DNA of 13,429 bases, from the NCBI GenBank assembly GCA_019322455.1, contig JAHWIT010000026.1, positions 1 to 13,429 of the forward strand, given 5' to 3'. Below are positions 5,890 through 10,482 of the stretch, one piece after another. The number at the start of each line of letters is the position of its first letter. Position 1 is the first letter of the stretch. This DNA comes from Candidatus Woesearchaeota archaeon (GTDB lineage: Archaea > Nanobdellota > Nanobdellia > Woesearchaeales > WJKL01). The notes beneath the pieces were generated by a model that searched no databases, was not told where the DNA came from, and saw nothing but the letters and a program-made list of their open reading frames with translations. The translations under genes were made by a program, and so were the position numbers.

Positions 5890-6135
5890 TTAGGGGTTTT
5901 CTATCTCTTTTCTAATAAACTGTTCAATCTTAGTAGACATCTTCATACCATGAATTTGACAATATCTTCTAAATCTTATTAACAGATTACTATCTAATGT
6001 AAAATTAGCTCTTTCTTTGTAATTGATTTTTCTTAATCTATGTGTTCTGTCATATTCTTCTAGAGCATCAAATAATTCAGGATATTTTGCAATAGCCAAA
6101 TCTACATTTTTTAATAATTTTTTACCTGATAACAT
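5890..6135 (-). CDS. RHH-containing antitoxin partner of the Fic/Doc protein
   Basis: An 81-residue protein. Residues 42-79 look like an RHH domain: strand RANFTLD, helix SNLLIRFRRYCQIHG, helix STKIEQFIRKEIE. The N-terminal 40 residues (KNVDLAIAKYPELFDALEEYDRTHRL) are helical and may contact the toxin; this reverses the usual DNA-binding-first order. The ATG overlaps the end of the fic gene by 14 bp. GAGG (6146-6149) inside fic lies ten bases upstream, which points to translational coupling from one mRNA. Toxin-first order means the antitoxin cannot be made without the toxin message. The RHH fold is fairly clear; antitoxin activity is inferred from the overlap. Confidence 0.78.
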   Translation of the reverse strand: MLSGKKLLKNVDLAIAKYPELFDALEEYDRTHRLRKINYKERANFTLDSNLLIRFRRYCQIHGMKMSTKIEQFIRKEIENP

Positions 6136-6451
6136 TTTTTATCATCCTCTTGATTTTACTCACATTATTGATATTTTTAGAAGTTATTTTTATTATAACT
6201 TCTGTTATCTTTTGAGGATCAAATCCTATTTCAAATTCAGTATAATAAGCGATAATTATACTAGCAGCTGTCCTCTTATTTCCGTCTTCAAAAACATGAT
6301 CAAGCAGTATTGCCCTTATTAAGTAAGCAACTTGATCAATCCATGATTTTGTTTTTATGGAAGATAATGCAAACTCTATACTGCTTTTATTAACTACTAT
6401 TCCTCTTGCAAACTTCTTATTTATATTAATTAGCTCGTTTAAATAAAACAT
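6122..6451 (-). CDS. Fic/Doc-family toxin-like protein
   Basis: A compact 109-residue Fic domain. The signature HVFEDGNKR (residues 52-60 from the chosen start) gives H52 as catalytic base, F54, D56 as metal ligand, and N58. K59 stands where AMP-transferring Fic proteins usually have glycine; the same lysine is found in phage P1 Doc, which phosphorylates EF-Tu, so phosphotransfer is a reasonable guess. I chose the ATG at 6451, two codons inside the longest frame (GTG at 6457), because the TATA box (6474-6482) is about 27 bases upstream of it. A short inverted repeat (ATACA at 6450-6454, TGTAT at 6463-6467) lies at the start site. The 3' end overlaps an RHH gene. No inhibitory (S/T)xxxE(G/N) helix is obvious. 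Confidence 0.87.
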   Translation of the reverse strand: MFYLNELININKKFARGIVVNKSSIEFALSSIKTKSWIDQVAYLIRAILLDHVFEDGNKRTAASIIIAYYTEFEIGFDPQKITEVIIKITSKNINNVSKIKRMIKNVIR

Positions 6452-6473
6452 ACACACTAATATGTATAAATAA

Positions 6474-6482
6474 TATATAAAG
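6474..6482 (-). promoter_or_regulatory. TATA box of the fic/RHH operon
   Basis: CTTTATATA on the minus strand is centred about 27 bases from the ATG at 6451. It fits that ATG better than the GTG at 6457. Confidence 0.6.
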
Positions 6483-6511
6483 TTTTTGGTTTTATTATAC
6501 TAAAAGCAGAA

Positions 6512-7147
6512 TTAAGTCTTCAAATTCTTATTTTCATATTTACAATATTTCACAATAGAACATTTATAACAAAAAGGCTTTCTTTTAATGCAAATGTCTT
6601 GGCCATGAATAACAAATAATTCATTTACTATTAACCAATATTTTTTTGGAATCTTATCTTCTAAATCTCTCCATACTTTTTTTGGATCAGATTCTTTTGT
6701 CCAACTTAATCTGTTTGCAATGACTGCAACGTGAGTATCTACAGGTATTCTTGGCTTGTTAAAAGCATAAACAAGAACACAGCAAGCAACCTTATGGCCT
6801 ACTCCTGGAAGTTTTATTAATTCATCAAAATCATCAGGAACTTTTCCTTTGTAATCTTTTAGGATTTTCTTTGCTGTATTTAGAATGTATTTTGTTTTTT
6901 GATTATAGTAAACTGTTCTTTTTATTATTTTTTTAACTATTCTTGGATCTGCTTGTGCTAATTGTTTTAATGATTTATATTTTTTGAATAATTCTTTTGT
7001 TACTGGAATTGTTGCTTTATCATTTGCTCTTGCAGATAATATTGTTGAGATTAGTATTTTCCATGCAGGATATTTTCTAAACTGTCCTAACATAGAGATT
7101 CCTTGCTGTTTTGCTAATGTTTTAAGGATTTTGTCTATGTTTTTCAT
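6512..7147 (-). CDS. nth: Endonuclease III (DNA glycosylase/AP lyase)
   Basis: A 211-residue base-excision-repair enzyme that removes oxidised pyrimidines and cuts the abasic site. The helix-hairpin-helix is LPGVGHKVA (113-121) with catalytic K119. The catalytic aspartate is D137 in VDTHV. The C-terminal [4Fe-4S] cluster has the exact C-x6-C-x2-C-x5-C spacing (C186, C193, C196, C202). The DNA-probing loop reads LSARAND, with Arg where E. coli has Gln. Length is normal. The ATG at 7147 fits a TATA box at 7170-7177 that sits in the loop of a strong inverted repeat. Upstream on the same strand is a second glycosylase gene (Ogg2), separated by 123 bases of inverted repeats, so the pair forms a small repair neighbourhood with separate promoters. 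Confidence 0.95.
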   Translation of the reverse strand: MKNIDKILKTLAKQQGISMLGQFRKYPAWKILISTILSARANDKATIPVTKELFKKYKSLKQLAQADPRIVKKIIKRTVYYNQKTKYILNTAKKILKDYKGKVPDDFDELIKLPGVGHKVACCVLVYAFNKPRIPVDTHVAVIANRLSWTKESDPKKVWRDLEDKIPKKYWLIVNELFVIHGQDICIKRKPFCYKCSIVKYCKYENKNLKT

Positions 7148-7155
7148 TTTTTTTT

Positions 7156-7262
7156 AACCCAAATTTTCATTATATACTTATTCAGCAAGTGAAAATTTGG
7201 GTCCCTGTGCTTGGGACCCAGAATTTTGCTAATTGTTTATTCTGAAGGCAAAATTTTGGGTT
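7156..7262. repeat. Interlocking inverted-repeat element between ogg2 and nth
   Basis: A module close to ACCCAAATTTTC occurs four times in alternating orientation: 7157-7169 forward, 7190-7202 inverted (exact 13-bp match), 7216-7229 forward, 7249-7262 inverted (one mismatch to its partner). The middle arms also form an 8-bp stem, TGGGTCCC at 7198-7205 with GGGACCCA at 7213-7220. The DNA or RNA could therefore fold in at least two alternative ways. It lies in the 3' flank of ogg2 and includes the nth promoter. It could be a miniature repeat, a cruciform, or a regulatory site. Confidence 0.8.
7170..7177 (-). promoter_or_regulatory. TATA box of nth
   Basis: GTATATAA on the minus strand is about 26 bases from the ATG at 7147. 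It lies entirely inside the loop (7170-7189) between the first two repeat arms. Confidence 0.6.
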
Positions 7263-7270
7263 TATTTAAA

Positions 7271-7879
7271 TTATTTAAAAATCTCTCCTGTTTCTATGCT
7301 CCAGAATAATAAATCTAACTCATCTATTGGTATGTTTATATTTTTGCTGAAATTTTTGAATTTACCTTCTATTTCTAGGTATTTGTTAATTGTCAATGAT
7401 TTTGGAATTGCTTTAATAACATTTAGTTCTTTTAGATGCTTTAATATATGCCTGTCTAGTATTGCTAAGTTCTGTTTTCCAATGTTTCTTAGGAAATGTG
7501 ATGCTTCTTTCATTCCATAGCCTTTTACATTTTTAACTAGCCAATCTCTTAATATTTTATTGTCTTTTGTGTTTTTTATTTTATAGAAGATTGCATCAAT
7601 GTTGTCTTTAGCATCATCTAAATATCTTGTTTTGTTGTTATGAAATCTTACATTTTTTTTCAAATAAAACAAAGGATTTATTTTTCTGTTCAGAAAATCC
7701 TTTTCTCTTAATATTAATTCACATTTATATGCCTGCTTAGCTTTGCTTTGAGGCGTCAATAAACAGAAACAGAGTTCATAGAATATATCTTTGCCTTTTA
7801 CTTTGGAGAAATCATTTAGCCTAGATTTTATTTGTCTTTTTCTTTTAGAATATTCTTTTTTCAGCTGAATTAGATTCAT
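7271..7879 (-). CDS. N-glycosylase/DNA lyase, archaeal Ogg2 type
   Basis: A 202-residue 8-oxoguanine DNA glycosylase with AP-lyase activity. The helix-hairpin-helix is VKGYGMKEASHFLRNIG (118-134) with catalytic K124, followed by D142 in AILDRHI. The protein ends in lysine (GEIFK, K202); in the Ogg2 family the C-terminal lysine helps distinguish 8-oxoG from guanine, so the exact C-terminus is meaningful. There is no iron-sulfur cluster, as expected. The ATG at 7879 lies 26 bases from a TATA box. It is immediately upstream of nth on the same strand, across the inverted-repeat element. Confidence 0.92.
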   Translation of the reverse strand: MNLIQLKKEYSKRKRQIKSRLNDFSKVKGKDIFYELCFCLLTPQSKAKQAYKCELILREKDFLNRKINPLFYLKKNVRFHNNKTRYLDDAKDNIDAIFYKIKNTKDNKILRDWLVKNVKGYGMKEASHFLRNIGKQNLAILDRHILKHLKELNVIKAIPKSLTINKYLEIEGKFKNFSKNINIPIDELDLLFWSIETGEIFK

Positions 7880-7899
7880 AAAAAATAGAGAAAAAAGAT

Positions 7900-7909
7900 A
7901 TTATAAAAA
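7900..7909 (-). promoter_or_regulatory. TATA box of the ogg2 gene
   Basis: TTTTTATAAT on the minus strand is centred 26 bases upstream of the ATG at 7879. T-rich runs on both sides may end transcription of the small gene upstream. Confidence 0.65.
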
Positions 7910-7923
7910 GTTTATTGAAAGAA

Positions 7924-7980
7924 TCATCTCTTTTTCTTTTTTGTTGTTTTCTTTTTAGATCCACATGAACCGCATGGCAT
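7924..7980 (-). CDS. CxxC microprotein, 18 residues, with strong Shine-Dalgarno
   Basis: The frame encodes MPCGSCGSKKKTTKKKKR and stops at TGA (7924-7926). GAGGTGA (7986-7992), a near-perfect Shine-Dalgarno, lies five bases before the ATG. A TATA-like box (8014-8023) predicts transcription starting near 7993, exactly in front of the ribosome site. Two cysteines in C-G-S-C could bind zinc, but one such pair is only half a usual site, so a dimer or partner may be needed. The tail is almost all Lys/Thr, suggesting contact with nucleic acid or the ribosome. Function unknown. The combination of Shine-Dalgarno, promoter and a meaningful peptide makes translation likely despite the size. Confidence 0.65.
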   Translation of the reverse strand: MPCGSCGSKKKTTKKKKR

Positions 7981-7985
7981 TACAA

Positions 7986-7992
7986 TCACCTC
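7986..7992 (-). promoter_or_regulatory. Shine-Dalgarno of the CxxC microprotein
   Basis: GAGGTGA on the minus strand, five bases before the ATG. It is the strongest ribosome-binding site in the window and the main support for the small gene. Confidence 0.7.
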
Positions 7993-8013
7993 AAATTTTT
8001 ATTTATTATTTAG

Positions 8014-8023
8014 TATTTAAATC
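8014..8023 (-). promoter_or_regulatory. TATA box of the CxxC microprotein gene
   Basis: GATTTAAATA on the minus strand. Its distance to the ATG (about 39 bases) predicts a leader of roughly 12 bases, just enough for the Shine-Dalgarno. It is divergent from the TATA box at 8038-8047. Confidence 0.5.
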
Positions 8024-8037
8024 TTTCTTATAGAAGA

Positions 8038-8047
8038 TTTATAAATA
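8038..8047 (+). promoter_or_regulatory. TATA box of the 343-residue exported-protein gene
   Basis: TTTATAAATA is centred about 25 bases before the ATG at 8067, predicting a leaderless message. Confidence 0.7.
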
Positions 8048-8066
8048 AGCTGAAATTAACTGCTGC

Positions 8067-9098
8067 ATGAAATTGGAAAATTTATTAAAAGGATTAGTGT
8101 TGAGTATTCCTTTATACTTCTCAAGCAGCTGTATTCCACGATATCAGATTTATTGTGAAGGTGAAATGATTAAAAGAGGGAATAATATTACTGCTCCAAG
8201 TGATTTTGATTTAGATGGAAGAATTACAAAGGCTAATAAATTTCTTATAAAATTTCCAAGTTCTGAAGAGATAAATAATGAAGTAGGATATGATGTAATA
8301 AAATTTGTAGACAAGTATTTAACTCCTGGTGCAAAACAATTATTAATTCATGGAAGACAAGAACATTTTACATTAAACTTGTCAGAAGAAGGGAAAAAAA
8401 AGGTAATGCAGCTGCAGCAAGAAATTTATATATCAACTGATTACTTTAGGAGAAATAGGCGTCTTAGAATAAAAAGAGCACATAATGAAGGAATTTCTTC
8501 TGAATATTGGGCAAATGAACTTATAAGTTTGGTAAGATTTATAGATGATATATATAAAAGTATTAAGCATGATTTAAGAAAAGATATAAAAGAACTAGAA
8601 AGGCGCCTAATTTTTAATTCGTCCAGAGAATATTTAGAACTTCTTGAGGAGAAGAGAGCAGAATTAAGAAGAATGCATAAAAATGAAGAAGAATCTATTG
8701 TTTATGGAGCTATTTTGAAATTAGGTGCAGAAGGAAAATTAAAAATGTTGCCTGCAGAAGAAAAAGAGCATGATTTTAAAGAAGAAGATTTTATGGAAAG
8801 AGAAAAGGTTTATGCTATGACAGAAGGGCGTGAAGACAAATTTCTTGAAATTGCATCAAAGCTAAAAAATCATATAGTATACCTTGTATATGGCGGCTTC
8901 CATGCCTGGGGAGGAAGGACTTCTTGCGGTGCAAATTATGATCTTAGTGGAAGATTGTCAACTAAGGACAATATAGTAGAATGGAATTTAAAACATCCTG
9001 ATAAAAAATTTTCCTTGATTGAAATAAGTTTTAAAAGTTATAAGGAATGCAGAGAAATTCTAAAGAAGATAAAAGAAGATCTAAAAATTAAAGATTAA
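8067..9098 (+). CDS. Exported/lipoprotein-like protein, possible distant EreA/ChaN/TraB-type fold
   Basis: A 343-residue protein with a short hydrophobic N-terminus (LLKGLVLSIPLYFSSSC, 6-22) ending in a lipobox-like SSSC. It is therefore probably exported and perhaps lipid-anchored at C22. The body has LLIHGRQEHF (92-101), a long charged coiled-coil middle (about 125-210, many Arg/Lys/Glu), EKEHDF (232-237) and, near the end, IVYLVYGGFHAWGG (270-283). A conserved-looking His/Glu cluster early plus a late hydrophobic strand ending in GGxHA resembles the layout of the EreA/ChaN/TraB group, but the similarity is weak and is my inference. Four further cysteines are present (C30, C287, C327 and the lipobox). 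The start fits the TATA box. The 3' end overlaps the convergent bud32 in a shared TTAA. Function unknown. Confidence 0.8.
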   Translation: MKLENLLKGLVLSIPLYFSSSCIPRYQIYCEGEMIKRGNNITAPSDFDLDGRITKANKFLIKFPSSEEINNEVGYDVIKFVDKYLTPGAKQLLIHGRQEHFTLNLSEEGKKKVMQLQQEIYISTDYFRRNRRLRIKRAHNEGISSEYWANELISLVRFIDDIYKSIKHDLRKDIKELERRLIFNSSREYLELLEEKRAELRRMHKNEEESIVYGAILKLGAEGKLKMLPAEEKEHDFKEEDFMEREKVYAMTEGREDKFLEIASKLKNHIVYLVYGGFHAWGGRTSCGANYDLSGRLSTKDNIVEWNLKHPDKKFSLIEISFKSYKECREILKKIKEDLKIKD

Positions 9099-9700
9099 AA
9101 CTTACCCTTATTCCTTCCTCTATTTTCAACTTTCTCTAATCTGGTTAGAACTTCTTTATATTCTGGATATGATCCTTTGTAGCCTTTTAATGCTGCTTCA
9201 AAGCATTTTTCCCAGATTTGATAATGCTTTGATTCTAATGCTTGTCTTAATAGATGCAAATCAACTGCTTTATCTTCTGTTTTGTTTGAGAAAAAGCTTA
9301 ATCCAAAGTCTATGAACTTAATTTCTTTTTCCAATATCATATTAGAGGTTGTTAAGTCTCCGTGAATAATATCATTTGAATGCAGTATTCCAATCTTTTT
9401 TCCTATTTCCTGGCTTAATGCAACTGGATCTCTGTAAAGAATATCTCTAATTTTGTTTCCTTGTATTAAATCCATTCTTAGCTGCATTGCTTTGTCGCAC
9501 ATACTATGCAGTGTAGGAGCTGGAAAATTGATTGTTTTTAGTTTATCCAAAACTTTTGCTTCTCTTCTTGTTCTTGCTTTTCTTAGTTTTTCATCAATTT
9601 CTTTTAATCTGTAGTCTTTTTTTACTCTATCTTTTATTATTGAAGTTCCGTCTAATAGAATTGTTGCTTCTGCTCCTTTGTCTAAGATTTTTTTTGACAT
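9095..9700 (-). CDS. bud32: Bud32-type KEOPS kinase/ATPase
   Basis: A 201-residue atypical protein kinase. It works with Kae1, Pcc1 and Cgi121 in the KEOPS complex, which makes the t6A modification at position 37 of ANN-decoding tRNAs. Visible motifs: the glycine-loop equivalent DKGAEA (7-12), a lysine in IIKDRVKKDYR (21-31), the RTRREA helix (43-48), the catalytic loop HGDLTTSN (113-120, D115), and DFG at 131-133. KAVDLHLLRQAL (144-155) and the basic C-terminal tail (RGRNKGK) are typical of Bud32. Many archaea carry Bud32 fused to Kae1; here it stands alone and no other KEOPS gene is in the window. The ATG at 9700 is 26-27 bases from a TATA box. It overlaps the convergent neighbour by four bases. 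Confidence 0.93.
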   Translation of the reverse strand: MSKKILDKGAEATILLDGTSIIKDRVKKDYRLKEIDEKLRKARTRREAKVLDKLKTINFPAPTLHSMCDKAMQLRMDLIQGNKIRDILYRDPVALSQEIGKKIGILHSNDIIHGDLTTSNMILEKEIKFIDFGLSFFSNKTEDKAVDLHLLRQALESKHYQIWEKCFEAALKGYKGSYPEYKEVLTRLEKVENRGRNKGKF

Positions 9701-9721
9701 AGTATGAGAGAAAAAGAAATT

Positions 9722-9730
9722 GTTTATAAT
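9722..9730 (-). promoter_or_regulatory. TATA box of bud32
   Basis: ATTATAAAC on the minus strand is centred about 26 bases upstream of the ATG at 9700. This gives bud32 its own promoter despite only 39 bases separating it from the gene upstream. Confidence 0.65.
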
Positions 9731-9739
9731 AGTTTTGGT

Positions 9740-10468
9740 TTAAGCTGCTTCTGGCTTTCCTTTTTTAGTAAAATCTCCTTTTAGAACTTTTTCTTCTTTT
9801 TTTGGTTTTTTGTGTTTTTTAGGGATTTTTTTAGGGGATATTGTTCCTTCTTTTATGTAAGCTTCTAAATAATCAATTGCTTCTGGCAAGGCAACTCTTG
9901 AAGGATCAACATGTTCTTCTATTTTTACATATTTGATAATATCTTCAATATGACTGTCTTTTAGATGGCTGCTTGCTGCTGCTTTAAGATCATCTTTAAT
10001 TCTTTCCATCATTTTATCCTTAAGCTGCATAAAATTATTTGGATTAAATCTATCTTGCAATTCTGCAATTCTCATTCTTAATTCTTGTCTTGTTGTTCCA
10101 TAAAGAGCCCTTATTAATAATGCCTCATCAAATTCATCTAGATCCCATTTTTCTCCTGCATCTTTTTTTGCTTTACTGAAATATTCTTTTGCACTTGCTT
10201 TATACATATCAGCCATTTCATCTGCCATTGCAATTTGATGCTTTGTTTCTTGTAATTTTGTTAAGTCTTTCTGCCTTATATCTTCTACATTGTCTTTATC
10301 AACTTTTAGAACTTTTTTAGCTGCTTTTGCATATGTTTCCATATGAGTTAAATCAAGATGAGTAGAAATATTATCAGCTTCTCTTGATCTTTTCTCATAT
10401 TTCTTTAAATGCTTGTATTTCTTATTTTCTTCTTTTTCAGCCATAATATAATCGAGAGTTGCTTTCAT
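9740..10468 (-). CDS. Lys-rich helical protein, partner of the long coiled-coil gene
   Basis: I do not recognise this 242-residue protein. It is almost entirely helical and highly charged, with no signal peptide, membrane segment or cysteine. It opens with a basic stretch (ENKKYKHLKKYEKRSRE). The middle holds helices rich in Met/Ala/Lys (HQIAMADEMADMYKASAKEYFSK; a more hydrophobic DEALLIRALYG near 115). It ends in a Lys/Pro-rich tail (SPKKIPKKHKKPKKEEK, from about 211), probably disordered and suited to nucleic-acid or acidic-partner binding. The gene lies 14 bases after the coiled-coil gene's stop and is probably co-transcribed, although TTATAAAC at 10495-10502 could act as an internal TATA box. 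The start is uncertain: ATG at 10468 or ATG at 10444 (residue 9, MAEKEENKK), with no Shine-Dalgarno for either. Confidence 0.78.
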   Translation of the reverse strand: MKATLDYIMAEKEENKKYKHLKKYEKRSREADNISTHLDLTHMETYAKAAKKVLKVDKDNVEDIRQKDLTKLQETKHQIAMADEMADMYKASAKEYFSKAKKDAGEKWDLDEFDEALLIRALYGTTRQELRMRIAELQDRFNPNNFMQLKDKMMERIKDDLKAAASSHLKDSHIEDIIKYVKIEEHVDPSRVALPEAIDYLEAYIKEGTISPKKIPKKHKKPKKEEKVLKGDFTKKGKPEAA

Positions 10469-10482
10469 TTTTAAATTTTTCT

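Noticed and set aside
6023..6322. A 99-codon plus-strand frame across the Fic/RHH genes
   Set aside because: Antisense shadow; the minus-strand frames carry the Fic signature and an RHH domain.
7198..7220. Bacterial-type intrinsic terminator after ogg2
   Set aside because: The stem TGGGTCCC/GGGACCCA is not followed by a T-run on the minus strand, and archaeal termination relies mainly on T-rich tracts.
7233..7520. A 95-codon plus-strand frame
   Set aside because: Antisense to ogg2, without a TATA box at the expected distance; the ogg2 frame has catalytic motifs.
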